Source: Myxococcus sp. RHSTA-1-4
GTDB taxonomy: Bacteria > Myxococcota > Myxococcia > Myxococcales > Myxococcaceae
NCBI RefSeq assembly: GCF_020037125.1
Contig: NZ_JAIQDG010000064.1
Span: 1-35,448 of the forward strand
Direction of reading: 5' to 3'
Length of the DNA: 35,448 bases
In this document: positions 9,113 to 18,625 of the stretch, in pieces
Numbering within the stretch: the first letter of the stretch is position 1
Layout: each line of letters opens with the position of its first letter
Made by a program: the position numbers and the translations under genes
The notes under the pieces: model-generated
Told to the model about the DNA's origin: nothing
The model's database searches: none
The model's input: only the letters and a program-made list of their open reading frames with translations

Positions 9113-10579
9113 ATGAATGCCCTGCTGCTCGCAGTCCTGCTCTCGCGCTCCAGCCCCCTGCCCGGCCTGCTGCTTGCCCAGGCGGACACCGGCGCCGTGC
9201 GGCAGCCAACAGCCGGGGCTCCCACTCCGCCCCCGGAGGTGCCCGCGCCCGTCCAGTTCCAGGTGTCGGACCCGCTGCTGGCGCCGGTGCCTCCCGCGCC
9301 CGTGCAGGTGTCCTCGTGGGACGAGGCCCTGGCCCTGCTGAAGCAGCGCTCCACGGACCTGCGCACCGCGCTCGCCCGGGTGGAGTCCGCGGCGGGGCAG
9401 TGGCGCATCGCCCTCGCCGCCCTGCTTCCCAGCCTCACCGGCACGGTGACCACCCAGTACAACGTGCTCGACCCCGACTCGGCGACGTTCATCGGCGGCG
9501 GGACGGGCGGCATCGGCGGAGGCCTTGGCGGAGGCACGGGCACCGGCGGGGAGGACGGGCCGCGCCCCACCTCGCCGCTCGTCCTGGGCACGCTGGGCGC
9601 ATCGCTGCCCCTGCTCGACCTCCCGGCCATCACCGCGCTGGGCACCGCGCGCGAGGCCCGGCGCACCGCCGCGCTGTCCCTGGCGGAGACGCGGCGCCAG
9701 CTCACCGGAGCGCTCGCGCAGGGGCTCGTCCTGGTCTCCGCCCGCGAGCGCCTGTCCGAGGTCAGCCGCGTCAACCTGCGCACCGCGCTGGAGCGGCAGG
9801 CCCTGGCCCAGCGCCGCCTGGAACTGGGCGCGGGCACCCGGCTGGACGTGGTGCGCGTGCAGCAGGACGCGGAGCGGGCGCGCACCCTGGTGGTGACGAA
9901 TGACGAGCAACTGCGGCAGGCGCGCGAGTCGCTCGGGCTGGCGCTGGGCACCCCGGGCGCGGTGGGCCTGGCGCGCGGCGTGAAGCTGGAGACGCTGCTC
10001 GAGCACGCGCGGCGGGACTGCCGGCAACTGGAGGACCTGACCCGCCGGGCGGACCTCGCGGCGGCGCGCTCGCGGCTCATCGTGGCCGAGCGGCAGGTGA
10101 CGGAGGTGAAGAGGCAGTACGCGCCCACGCTGGAGCTGAGCAGCACCGCGGTGGCCTTCACGGTGGAGGAGGGCTTCGCGGAGGTGCCGGTATGGAACGT
10201 GGGCGCCGCCCTCGTGCTGCCCTTCTGGGAGGGCGGAGCGCGCGAGGGCCAGCTGCGGCGGACGCGCGCCGAAGTGGAGGTGGCGCGGCAGGACGTGGTG
10301 GCGCTCGAGCGCAACGTCACCGTGGAGGTGGCCCAGGCACGGCGCGCGGTGGAGGTCGCCGCGGCGACTCGCGACATCGCCTCGCGCGAGCGCGACCTGG
10401 CCGAGGAGAACGACCGGCTCACCCGGCGCAGCTTCGAGGTGGGCACCGGCACCAGCCTGGAGCTCATCCAGACGGCGGCGGCGCTGCGCCAGGCGGAGCT
10501 GGAGCTGGTGGTGCGCGAGTTCGAGCTGGAGCAGGCACGGGTCCAGGCATTCCTCTCGGAGGCGGCATGCGAGTGGTGA
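9113..10579 (+). CDS. TolC-family outer-membrane efflux protein
   Basis: Outer-membrane channel of 488 residues that would complete the tripartite pump encoded by the next two genes. A hydrophobic signal peptide (MNALLLAVLLSRSSPLPGLL, ending near AQA) starts at the ATG. Two long coiled-coil helical repeats follow (about 75-300 and 300-485), with typical TolC segments such as LGAGTRLDVVRVQQD in the first half and VGTGTSLELIQTAAALRQAE near the end. Between them is the strand-helix segment with WNVGAALVLPFWEGG. An insert of almost pure Gly (about residues 128-146) sits in the first repeat where a beta-barrel loop is expected. The stop overlaps the adaptor gene by 13 bases, so the two are translationally coupled. 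First position in the operon is less common than last. Confidence 0.92.
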   Translation: MNALLLAVLLSRSSPLPGLLLAQADTGAVRQPTAGAPTPPPEVPAPVQFQVSDPLLAPVPPAPVQVSSWDEALALLKQRSTDLRTALARVESAAGQWRIALAALLPSLTGTVTTQYNVLDPDSATFIGGGTGGIGGGLGGGTGTGGEDGPRPTSPLVLGTLGASLPLLDLPAITALGTAREARRTAALSLAETRRQLTGALAQGLVLVSARERLSEVSRVNLRTALERQALAQRRLELGAGTRLDVVRVQQDAERARTLVVTNDEQLRQARESLGLALGTPGAVGLARGVKLETLLEHARRDCRQLEDLTRRADLAAARSRLIVAERQVTEVKRQYAPTLELSSTAVAFTVEEGFAEVPVWNVGAALVLPFWEGGAREGQLRRTRAEVEVARQDVVALERNVTVEVAQARRAVEVAAATRDIASRERDLAEENDRLTRRSFEVGTGTSLELIQTAAALRQAELELVVREFELEQARVQAFLSEAACEW

Positions 10580-11727
10580 GGAGCTGGAGCGTGGGGCTCG
10601 CAATCCTGGCCCTGGCGGCGTGCAGGGGCTCGGGAGAGGACGGCCCCCAGGGTGGACAGGGAGGCGCGGGCCGGGCCATGCCCGTCGAGGTCCAACCGCT
10701 GGAGCCCGGGCCGGTGCGTGAAACCGGCGAGTACCTGGGCACGCTCATCTCCCGCCGCAGCATCACCGTGTACCCCCAGGTCGCCGGCTACGTGCAGGAG
10801 ATTCCGGTGCGGCCCGGCCAGCAGGTGAAGCAGGGCGAGGTGCTGCTCGTGGTGGACCCCCGCCAGCAGCGCGCGAGCCTGCGTGCCACCCAGGCCCAGC
10901 GCGCCTCCGCCCTCGCCCAGCGCGAGTACGCCCAGCGCACCCGGGAGCGCAGCGCGCAGCTCCTGAAGGAAGGACTGCAGAGCCGCCAGGACTACGACCA
11001 GGCGGTGGCACAGGCGGAGCAGGCCGAGGCCACCGCGCGCGCCATCGAGGCGCAAATCCAGGCGCAGCAGGTGCAGCTCGGCTTCTACCAGGTGAACGCG
11101 CCCTACGCGGGCGTGGTGGGTGACTACCCGGTGAAGGTGGGCGACTTCGTCACCCAGCAGACGGCCCTCACCACGCTGAGCCAGAGCCGCGCGCTGGAGG
11201 TGTCCGTGGAGGTGCCGGTGGAGCGCGCCCGCGCCATCCAGGTGGGCCGCACGCCCGTGGAGGTGCTGGACCCGGACGGGAAGCCCGTGGTGTCCGCGCC
11301 CGTCTTCTTCGTGGCGCCCACGCCCTCCGCCGCCACCCAGCTCGTGGAGGTGAAGGCCGCCTTCGAGAACACGATGGGCCTGCGCGCCGGGCAGCTCGTG
11401 CGCGCGCGCGTGGTGTACGAGACGCGCGAAGCCCTCCAGGTGCCCACCTTCGCGGTGACGCGCATCAGCAGCCAGTCCTTCGTCTACGTGGTGGGACAGG
11501 CCGACGGTGGCACGGTGGCGCAGCGCGTCCCCGTGAATCTCGGCGAGGTCTCCGGGAATGCCTACGAGGTGACGGGCGGACTCGACGCCGGCACGCGGGT
11601 GGTGGTCAGCGGGATTCAGCTCCTGCGCGAAGGACAGCCCATCCAGCCCAGGCCCGTGAAGCAGGGCGCCGGGACACAGGGCGTGGGAGGCAGCGGACCG
11701 GGTGGCTCCACCACTCCCCAGCAGTGA
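10567..11727 (+). CDS. RND efflux periplasmic adaptor lipoprotein (membrane fusion protein)
   Basis: A 386-residue adaptor linking the inner-membrane pump to TolC. The N-terminus is a type II signal (LALAAC, Cys19), so it is anchored by lipid like AcrA/MexA. After a short Gly-rich linker it shows the biotinyl-lipoyl half motif (SITVYPQVAGYVQEIPVRPG, then QQVKQGEVLLVVD), a helical hairpin (about 105-170), the second lipoyl half (VNAPYAGVVGDYPVKVGDFV) and beta-barrel and membrane-proximal domains ending LLREGQPIQ. The ATG lies inside the end of the TolC gene, 13 bases before its stop. The pump gene starts nine bases after this gene. The drug or metabolite exported cannot be told from sequence. 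Confidence 0.93.
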   Translation: MRVVRSWSVGLAILALAACRGSGEDGPQGGQGGAGRAMPVEVQPLEPGPVRETGEYLGTLISRRSITVYPQVAGYVQEIPVRPGQQVKQGEVLLVVDPRQQRASLRATQAQRASALAQREYAQRTRERSAQLLKEGLQSRQDYDQAVAQAEQAEATARAIEAQIQAQQVQLGFYQVNAPYAGVVGDYPVKVGDFVTQQTALTTLSQSRALEVSVEVPVERARAIQVGRTPVEVLDPDGKPVVSAPVFFVAPTPSAATQLVEVKAAFENTMGLRAGQLVRARVVYETREALQVPTFAVTRISSQSFVYVVGQADGGTVAQRVPVNLGEVSGNAYEVTGGLDAGTRVVVSGIQLLREGQPIQPRPVKQGAGTQGVGGSGPGGSTTPQQ

Positions 11728-11736
11728 GGGCACGGC

Positions 11737-14700
11737 ATGTTCGTCGACTTCTTCATCCGCCGGCCCGTCTTCGCCAGCGTGCTGTCCATCATCATCACGC
11801 TGGTGGGGGTCATCTCCATCCCCTCGCTCCCCATCGAGCAATACCCGGACCTGTCGCTGCCCGTGGTGCAGGTGTCGGCCAACTACATCGGCGCGTCCGC
11901 GGAGACGGTGGAGAGCGCCGTCACCACCGTGCTGGAGCGCCAGCTCAACGGCGTCCAGGGGATGCGCTACATCTCCTCCACCAGCAGCAACACCGGGCAG
12001 AGCAGCGTCAACGTCACCTTCGAGCCGGAGCGCGACCTGGACCTCGCCGCGGTGGACGTGCAGAACCGCGTCGCCACCGCCACGCCCCAGCTCCCCGCCG
12101 AGGTCAACGCCCTGGGCGTCACCGTCAACAAGGCGCAGACGCAGCTCCTCATGGCCTTCGGCCTGTACGACGCGGAGAACCGCTATGACCGGGGCTTCCT
12201 CAGCAACTACGCGGACGTCTACATCCGGGACGCGCTGCTGCGCGTGAGGGGCGTGGGCGACGTGCGCATCTTCGGCGAGCGGCGCTTCGCCATGCGCCTG
12301 TGGCTGGACCCCACGGAGCTGGCGCGACGGGGGCTCGCCGCGACGGACGTGGTGAACGCGCTGCGCTCGCAGAACGTGCAGGTGGGCGCGGGTCAGGTGG
12401 GCCAGCAGCCCGCGCCTCCCGGGCAGGTGTACCAGTTCACCCTGCGCGTGCAGGGGCAGCTCAGCACCGCGGAGCAGTTCGGCGACATCGTGGTGCAGCG
12501 CGGGCAGGACGGCGCGCTGGTGCGCCTCAAGGACGTGGGCCGCGCGGAGCTGGGCGCGGAGAACTACGGGCAGCTGCTGCGCTTCAACGGACGTGACGCC
12601 GTGGGCCTGGGCATCTTCCAGCTCCCGGGCTCCAACGCGCTGGAGGTGCGCGACGGCGTCGTCGCCGAGCTGGAGCGGCTCCGGACCACCTTCCCGCCGG
12701 GCATGACCTACGAGCGCGCCTTCGACACCACGGCGGCGGTGGAGGCGTCGATTGAAGAGGTGCTCGTCACCCTGGGCGAGGCCATCTTCCTGGTGGTGCT
12801 GGTCGTCTTCGTCTTCCTGCACGGCTGGCGCAGCGTGCTGGTGGTGGCCACGACGCTGCCGGTGTCGCTGGTGGGCACCTTCCTCTTCGTCAGCGCGTTC
12901 GGCTTCTCCATCAACACGCTGACGCTCTTCGGCCTCACCCTGGCCACGGGCCTCGTGGTGGACGACGCCATCATCGTCATCGAGAACGTCGAGCGCACCA
13001 TGGCGCACGACAACGTGGACGCGCGCGAGGCCACGCACCGGGGCATGAGGCAGGTGGCCGGCGCGCTGGTGGCCATTGCCCTCGTGCTGTCCGCGGTGTT
13101 CGTCCCGGTGTCCTTCTTCCCCGGCACCACGGGCATCATCTACCGGCAGTTCGCGCTCACCCTCGCCTTCTCCATCAGCCTCTCCGCGCTGGTGGCCCTC
13201 ACGCTCTCCCCCGCCCTCTGCGCCCTCCTCCTGAAGTCCCACGAGGGACAGAAGTGGCGGGTGTTCCGCGCGTTCGACCGGGGGCTGGAGTGGCTCCGCG
13301 ACGCCTACGGGGACCTGCTCGTCCGGCTCACCGGCCCCCTGAAGTGGCCGGTAACCATCGCCTTCGTCGTGTGCCTCGCCGCCACCATCCTCGCCTACCG
13401 GCTGACGCCCTCCGGCTTCATCCCCGGCGAGGACCAGGGCTATCTCATCGTCGCGGTGCAGGGCCCGGAGGGCACGTCGCTGGACTACACGCGGCAGGTG
13501 CTCCTCCAGGCGGAGGAGGTGCTGCGCAAGCAGCCGGAGGTGGAGGACATCTTCGCCGTGGGCGGCTTCTCGCTGCTGGGCACCGGCGCCAACTACGGCA
13601 CCCTCTTCGTCAACCTCCGCCCGTGGGAGGAGCGCGAGGAGCGGGAGCAGAGCGTGGCGGGGCTGGTGGAGCGGCTGCGCGGCCCGCTGCTCGCCATTGG
13701 CGGAGCCCGCGTGCTGCCCTTCGAGCCCCCGGCCATCCGCGGTGTGGGCAGCGTGGGTGGCTTCGAGTTCGTCCTGGAGGACCAGCAGGGCGGCCGCTCC
13801 CTGGCGGAGCTGGCGCAGACGACGGAGACCCTGGTGGCGCGGGCCAGCCAGCACCCGCGGCTGCGCGGCGTCTTCTCCTCCTACACCGCCAACACGCCGC
13901 TGCTGGACATCGAGGTGGACCGGGAGAAGGCGCTGGCGCTGGGTGTGCCGCTGGACGCGGTCTTCTCCACCATGCAGGTCTACCTGGGCAGCCAGTACGT
14001 CAATGACTTCACCTTCGCCAGCCGCGTGTACCGCGTCTACGTGCAGGCCGCCGTCCCGTTCCGCAACGAGCCGCGGGACATCAACGCGCTCTACGTGCGC
14101 TCGGCGGCCGGGCAGATGGTGCCGCTGGAGTCGCTGGTGCGGGTGCGGCCGATGACGAGCGCGCAGAACATCCAGCACTACAACCTCTACCGCTCGGCGG
14201 GGTTGAACGGGCAGGCGGCGCCGGGCTCCAGCACCGGGCAGGCGCTGGACGCGATGGAGGAGGTGGCGCGACAGACGCTGCCCGCGGGCTACACCTTCGA
14301 GTGGACCGGCCTGTCCCAGGAGCAGAAGCAGGCGGGCGGCAGCGTGCTGCTCATCTTCGGCCTGGGCGTCATCTTCGTGTTCCTGGTGCTGGCCGCGCAG
14401 TACGAGAGCTTCGCCCTGCCCGCCGTCATCCTCCTCGGCGTGCCCGTGGCCATGCTGGGCGCGCTGGCCTTGCAGAACCTGCGCGGCCTGCAGAATGACG
14501 TGTTCTGCCAGGTGGGACTCGTCATGCTGGTGGGCCTGGCCAGCAAGAACGCCATCCTCATCGTCGAGTTCGCCGAGCAACTCCGGAGCGAGGGACAGAG
14601 CGTGGTGGACTCCGCCATCTACGCCGCACAGACGCGCCTGCGCCCCATCCTCATGACGTCCTTCGCCTTCCTCATGGGCGTGGTGCCGCTGGTGCTGGCC

Positions 14701-14868
14701 ACGGGCGCCGGCGCCTCCGCGCGCAAGTCATTGGGCACCACCGTCTTCGGGGGCATGTTCCTGTCCACCTTCGTCAACCTCATCTTCATCCCCGTGCTGT
14801 ACGTGCTGGTGGAGAATTTGCGCTCACGCTTTCGCAAGCACTCCCCACCCCGGCCGCAGTCCGCGTGA
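11737..14868 (+). CDS. RND-family (HAE1/AcrB-type) inner-membrane efflux pump
   Basis: Proton-driven exporter of 1,043 residues, the normal length for AcrB/MexB relatives. It begins MFVDFFIRRPVFASVLSIII, the standard first transmembrane helix. Two porter loops follow, TM2-TM6 from about 335 and TM8-TM12 from about 865. The proton-relay pair is present in TM4 (VVDDAIIVIENV, Asp409-Asp410) and the relay lysine in TM10 (GLASKNAILIVEFA, Lys937). The family motif FIPGEDQGYLIV is also intact. It forms an operon with the TolC and adaptor genes, with nine bases to the adaptor. HAE1 members export hydrophobic or amphiphilic compounds. The adjoining lipid-enzyme operon raises the untested idea that an acylated product is a substrate. 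Confidence 0.95.
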   Translation: MFVDFFIRRPVFASVLSIIITLVGVISIPSLPIEQYPDLSLPVVQVSANYIGASAETVESAVTTVLERQLNGVQGMRYISSTSSNTGQSSVNVTFEPERDLDLAAVDVQNRVATATPQLPAEVNALGVTVNKAQTQLLMAFGLYDAENRYDRGFLSNYADVYIRDALLRVRGVGDVRIFGERRFAMRLWLDPTELARRGLAATDVVNALRSQNVQVGAGQVGQQPAPPGQVYQFTLRVQGQLSTAEQFGDIVVQRGQDGALVRLKDVGRAELGAENYGQLLRFNGRDAVGLGIFQLPGSNALEVRDGVVAELERLRTTFPPGMTYERAFDTTAAVEASIEEVLVTLGEAIFLVVLVVFVFLHGWRSVLVVATTLPVSLVGTFLFVSAFGFSINTLTLFGLTLATGLVVDDAIIVIENVERTMAHDNVDAREATHRGMRQVAGALVAIALVLSAVFVPVSFFPGTTGIIYRQFALTLAFSISLSALVALTLSPALCALLLKSHEGQKWRVFRAFDRGLEWLRDAYGDLLVRLTGPLKWPVTIAFVVCLAATILAYRLTPSGFIPGEDQGYLIVAVQGPEGTSLDYTRQVLLQAEEVLRKQPEVEDIFAVGGFSLLGTGANYGTLFVNLRPWEEREEREQSVAGLVERLRGPLLAIGGARVLPFEPPAIRGVGSVGGFEFVLEDQQGGRSLAELAQTTETLVARASQHPRLRGVFSSYTANTPLLDIEVDREKALALGVPLDAVFSTMQVYLGSQYVNDFTFASRVYRVYVQAAVPFRNEPRDINALYVRSAAGQMVPLESLVRVRPMTSAQNIQHYNLYRSAGLNGQAAPGSSTGQALDAMEEVARQTLPAGYTFEWTGLSQEQKQAGGSVLLIFGLGVIFVFLVLAAQYESFALPAVILLGVPVAMLGALALQNLRGLQNDVFCQVGLVMLVGLASKNAILIVEFAEQLRSEGQSVVDSAIYAAQTRLRPILMTSFAFLMGVVPLVLATGAGASARKSLGTTVFGGMFLSTFVNLIFIPVLYVLVENLRSRFRKHSPPRPQSA

Positions 14869-14965
14869 AACATGAAAGACAAGCGAGCCCTGTCCAAAAG
14901 AGACATGGGGGCCCTGGCGACCCGTGTGCGGGACTGATGAGGTTTCGTTATTCTTTGAAGCCTCA

Positions 14966-16897
14966 ATGGCAAACTCGACGCGCCTCGACATCCAGCGCCG
15001 GCGGCTCTACGCGCTCAAGCGGGCGCCCGCGCTCCGCCACACCAGCAACACCATTCTCCTGCAGTTGCTGGACAGGGGCGTGGAGGTGTCCTGGGAGAAG
15101 GACACGGTGCTGTGCGAGGAGGGCCAGGACGCGGAAGGCTTCTTCCTGCTGCTGGACGGTGAGCTGGACGTGCGCCGGGCCGGTGAGCCACTGCTGACAC
15201 TGAAGCCGGGCACGCCGCTGGGCGTGGAGGCCCTGGTGGGAGGGAAATACACCGTCACCGCGCGGGCGGTGTCGGCGTCGGCTGGCCTCTTCTTTCCCCG
15301 CGACAGCGTCTGGGAGCTGGTGCACGTCCAGGCCGGCCTGCGGCAGGACCTGGGCCACGTGGAGCTCGCGGCGCCCCGGCGGGAGGCGCTCCTCACGAAC
15401 GCGGAGGTGGTCGCCTTCGAGAGTGATTTGCGCGACGCGCCGCTGTCCACGCTCATGGAGTTGGTGGCCAAGGCCATCAGCCAGGACTTCGGGGACCGGG
15501 TGCTGCTGCTGCGCAAGGCCGCCGGCCCGCGGGATGAAACGGTGTCACGAGGGGCGGACGGCGTCTTCCGCGCCACGCTGCCCGAACCCGCTCCGGGCAT
15601 GCCGGTGCGGGTGGGGGCGGAGCTGCTCCACCGGCTCGCGCGGGAGCACGGCGTCCACTACGTCTTCCTGGATGACGGCTGCGCCGTGGACGCGGCCCTC
15701 CTGGGCAAGACGGTGCGGCTGGTTTCCGGCGCCTCGGGCGCCTCCGCGGCTCGGCCGCCGCTCACCACCGGGTACCGCGTGCTACCCACGGTGGTCATCG
15801 ACCCCGAGCGCCCACCGCGCGGCGCGGCGCTGAGCGGCCAGCCCCAGGATGGGACGTCAGCGGACACGCGGGTGCAGCCGGCCTGCTGGCTGCGCATGGG
15901 CCTGGAGCGGCTGGCACGGCTGCCATTGGACGAGCGCCCGCTGGACGAGATGGAGCTGACGGACGCGGAGCTGGACGCGCTGGCGCGCTGGGCCCGGGCC
16001 ATCACCCACCGGCGCGTGGGGCTGGCGCTCAGCGGCGGCGGCGTGTGGGGCTTCTATCACGTGTACATCCTGCGCTGGCTGCTGGGCCGGGGCATTCCCG
16101 TCGACTTCGTCAGCAGCGCCAGCATGGGCTCGCTGGTGGGCGCGTACTTCTGCGGCACCGCGCTGGATGGCAGGAGCGGCCTGGAGGGACTGCTGCGCCT
16201 GGAGGAGCGGGCGGTGAGCCGCCAGCTCTCCTTCGCCGCCACGGCCGCCATGGTGACGTCGTACTCGCTGGAGCGCTTCGTCGAGAGGGATTTGGGCCAC
16301 ACCTCGCTGGAGGAGCTGTCCATCCGCTTCCTCCCGGTGGCGACGGACCTGGCGAGCGGAGACTGCGTCGCGCTGGAGCAGGGGCCGGTGGCGCTGGGCG
16401 TGCGAGCCAGCGGCTCCGCGCCCGGGGTGTTCTCGCCCACGGTGGTGGGGCCCGCGCGGTACGTGGACGGCGCCTTCACCCGCATGGTGCCGGCCAACGT
16501 GCTGCTGCACACGGGCGCGGACCTCATCTTCTCCAGCAACATCTTCCCCTTCGGGGTCCGCGCCACGGCGCACGCCCCGAGGACGGGGGTGGGCCGGTTC
16601 CTGGCGGGCCTCAACCCGGTGTCACGCGCGCTGGACCTGGTCACCAGCGGCGTGCTGCTGCTGCACCGCAGCGGCGACGCGGAGGCGCTGCTGGCGGACG
16701 TCAGCTACGACATCCAATCCGCGGAGCTGCCGCTGCTGACGGCCATGGACTTCACCCGGGCGCGGGACATCCTCGACCGGGCGGCCTCGGATGGGGCGCT
16801 GGCGGCGAAGCTGGAGGAGCTGAAGGCGCTGTGGTGCCGGGTGAAGACGCGCGCGGGCTCGGGGACGCCCCGGAGCGGTGGAAGGAAGGCGGCATGA
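14966..16897 (+). CDS. Cyclic-nucleotide-binding-domain patatin-like phospholipase
   Basis: A 643-residue protein, first gene of a four-gene lipid operon. The ATG at 14966 is preferred because the homology-like sequence starts here; the frame extends upstream to 14924. The N-terminal part (about 25-135) resembles a cNMP-binding (CAP-ED) fold, with GFFLLLDGELDVRRAGEPLL and GTPLGVEALVGG. The C-terminal half is patatin-like: oxyanion motif LALSGGGVWGFYH, nucleophile elbow FVSSASMGSLVG (Ser386) and catalytic DGA (Asp501). The elbow reads S-x-S-x-G instead of G-x-S-x-G. The architecture matches NTE-type or bacterial cNMP-patatin lysophospholipases, which release fatty acids from phospholipids. Whether a nucleotide binds is untested. 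The TGA overlaps the next ATG as ATGA. Confidence 0.88.
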   Translation: MANSTRLDIQRRRLYALKRAPALRHTSNTILLQLLDRGVEVSWEKDTVLCEEGQDAEGFFLLLDGELDVRRAGEPLLTLKPGTPLGVEALVGGKYTVTARAVSASAGLFFPRDSVWELVHVQAGLRQDLGHVELAAPRREALLTNAEVVAFESDLRDAPLSTLMELVAKAISQDFGDRVLLLRKAAGPRDETVSRGADGVFRATLPEPAPGMPVRVGAELLHRLAREHGVHYVFLDDGCAVDAALLGKTVRLVSGASGASAARPPLTTGYRVLPTVVIDPERPPRGAALSGQPQDGTSADTRVQPACWLRMGLERLARLPLDERPLDEMELTDAELDALARWARAITHRRVGLALSGGGVWGFYHVYILRWLLGRGIPVDFVSSASMGSLVGAYFCGTALDGRSGLEGLLRLEERAVSRQLSFAATAAMVTSYSLERFVERDLGHTSLEELSIRFLPVATDLASGDCVALEQGPVALGVRASGSAPGVFSPTVVGPARYVDGAFTRMVPANVLLHTGADLIFSSNIFPFGVRATAHAPRTGVGRFLAGLNPVSRALDLVTSGVLLLHRSGDAEALLADVSYDIQSAELPLLTAMDFTRARDILDRAASDGALAAKLEELKALWCRVKTRAGSGTPRSGGRKAA

Positions 16898-17862
16898 TTC
16901 CCGTCCGCATCCTGGGCACCGCCAGCGTCCTCCCCGGCCCCGCCGTGACGACGGCCGAGCTGTGCGCGCGAGTGGGGCGCGACGCCGCGGAGGTGGAGCG
17001 CAAGACGGGCATCCGCACCCGCCACTTCGCGCCGCCGGGCACGAAGGCCTCGGACGTGGCGGCCGCGGCGCTGCGCGGCGCGCTGGAGGCGGCGGGGGTG
17101 GAGGCGAAGGCGCTCCGCCGCATCCTCTGTGTCACCTCCATGGGCGGCGACGTCACCACGCCGGCCACGGCCAACCGCGTGGCGGCGGCGCTGGGCCTGG
17201 CGGGGAGCTGTGACGCCATGGACCTGGGCAACGCGTGCATGGGCTTCCTGAGCGCCTTCGACCTGGCGGCGCGCTCGGTGGCGACGGGCCTGGGGCCGGT
17301 GGGCATCGTCTCGGTGGAATTGCTGTCGCGCACCACCACCCCGGAGGACCCACGCCCGTACCTGGTGCTGGGAGACGCGGCGGCGGCGGCGGTGCTCGGC
17401 ACGGCGCGGCCCGCCGAGGGCGTGCTGGGCGTGGCCCTGGGCAACGACGGCACCCTCCCCACCGACGTGGTGCTGGAGAACCCGCATGTCACCGGGAAGC
17501 CGGAGCGGATGCGCTTCCTCACCCCGAGCCGGGAGATGACGCGCGTGGCGCTGGACGCGCTGCTGCGGGCGGCGCGCTCGGTACTGGACGGGGCCGGGGT
17601 GGCGCTGCGCGACGTGGAGTGGGTGCTCACGCACCAGCCCAACGGGAGCATGCTGGGGGCCATCCTCGGCGCCATGGACGTGCCCCCGGAGCGGAGCGTG
17701 CGCGTGGTGGACACGGTGGGCAGCGTGGGCTCGGCGTCACTGGGCACCGGGTTGGACAGGCTGCTGCGCACGCGGCCGGTGAAGCCTGGGGACAGGATTC
17801 TGATGGTGGGCGTGGGCGCGGGCGTGGCCCACGGCGCGGTGCTGTACCGGGTGGGGGGATGA
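16894..17862 (+). CDS. 3-oxoacyl-ACP synthase III-like (FabH-like) enzyme, divergent triad
   Basis: Thiolase-fold protein of 322 residues. FabH-type enzymes condense an acyl-CoA starter with malonyl-ACP, or move acyl groups. Landmarks: KTGIRTRHFAPPGTKASDVA near the N-terminus, nucleophile region DLGNACMGFLSAFD (Cys115), THQPN (His247) and the C-terminal GVGAGVAHGAVLY. The third residue of the triad, Asn in HGNTSAAS of E. coli FabH (Asn274), aligns with Ser277 in VGSVGSAS. Asn supports malonyl decarboxylation, so this protein may be an acyltransferase or use another extender. It is coupled by ATGA overlaps to the patatin gene before and the acyltransferase gene after it. FabH-like family is secure; the reaction is not. 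Confidence 0.87.
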   Translation: MIPVRILGTASVLPGPAVTTAELCARVGRDAAEVERKTGIRTRHFAPPGTKASDVAAAALRGALEAAGVEAKALRRILCVTSMGGDVTTPATANRVAAALGLAGSCDAMDLGNACMGFLSAFDLAARSVATGLGPVGIVSVELLSRTTTPEDPRPYLVLGDAAAAAVLGTARPAEGVLGVALGNDGTLPTDVVLENPHVTGKPERMRFLTPSREMTRVALDALLRAARSVLDGAGVALRDVEWVLTHQPNGSMLGAILGAMDVPPERSVRVVDTVGSVGSASLGTGLDRLLRTRPVKPGDRILMVGVGAGVAHGAVLYRVGG

Positions 17863-18605
17863 GGCGCGCGGGAGGGCTGCCGCTGGCGGCGTGGCTGGCC
17901 ACCTTCCGGCTGCTGCGCCGCTACCACCGCTACGAGGTGGTGAACCTGGAGCCGCTGCTGCGCCCCGGGGCGAAGCTCATCGTCGGCTACCACGGACGGC
18001 CCCTGGCCGTGGACCTGTGCATGCTGACGGTGACGCTGTACGAGCACCTGGGCTACCTGCCGCACGGCGTGGCGCATGGCGCGTTCGACCGGCTTCCGGG
18101 CATGCGCGCGGTGGCGGACGGGCTGGGCTTCGTCACCGGGGACGCCCCCAGGCTGGCGGAGGCGGTGGCGCGCGGTGAGCACGTGCTGGTGCAACCCGGA
18201 GGCACGCGGGAGGGATGCCGGAGCTTCCGCCAGCGCTACCGCGTGGACTGGGGCGAGCGCCTGGGCTACCTGCGCCTCGCGGTGCGCTACCGGCTGCCCA
18301 TCGTCCCCGTGGGCGGCAGTGGCATGGATGATGCGTACGTGGGCCTCAATGACGGCTATGCCCTGGGACGGCACGTGCGGATGCCGGCGCGGCTGCCCGT
18401 GTGGCTGGGCGTGGGCGCGACGGGCGTGTGGCCCTTCTCCCTTCCCTTCCCGGTGAAGATGACGCAGTGGGTGGGTGAGCCCCTGACGCGTCACCTGGCG
18501 CCGGGCTTCGACGCGGAAGACAGGGCCGCGATGCTGGCGGCCCACCATGAAGTCGCGAGCGCGGTGCAGGGCCTGCTGGACAAGGCACGCTCGGGCAAGG
18601 CGTGA
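17859..18605 (+). CDS. Lysophospholipid / diacylglycerol acyltransferase-like protein
   Basis: A 248-residue membrane-associated acyltransferase. The N-terminus is hydrophobic and basic (LAAWLATFRLLRRYHRY). A PlsC-like block I is seen as GYHGRPLAVD, where His45 and Asp52 are six residues apart instead of the usual four (HX4D). The VLVQPGGTREG segment (about 109-119) matches the PGGxxE signature of the DAGAT / phytyl-ester-synthase branch better than classical PlsC. YRLPIVPVGGSGMDD corresponds to the later substrate-binding block. It would transfer an acyl chain, perhaps one made or released by the two preceding genes, to a glycerolipid or alcohol. The start overlaps the previous stop (ATGA). 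The acceptor is unknown. Confidence 0.8.
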   Translation: MRRAGGLPLAAWLATFRLLRRYHRYEVVNLEPLLRPGAKLIVGYHGRPLAVDLCMLTVTLYEHLGYLPHGVAHGAFDRLPGMRAVADGLGFVTGDAPRLAEAVARGEHVLVQPGGTREGCRSFRQRYRVDWGERLGYLRLAVRYRLPIVPVGGSGMDDAYVGLNDGYALGRHVRMPARLPVWLGVGATGVWPFSLPFPVKMTQWVGEPLTRHLAPGFDAEDRAAMLAAHHEVASAVQGLLDKARSGKA

Positions 18606-18625
18606 GTCACGGAAGGTAGAAGGGA

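Noticed and set aside
8983..14580. A 1,865-codon open frame on the minus strand opposite the efflux operon
   Set aside because: It is antisense to three clear RND, adaptor and TolC genes, and its translation is His/Arg/Gly-rich without domains. Long antisense frames are expected at this GC.
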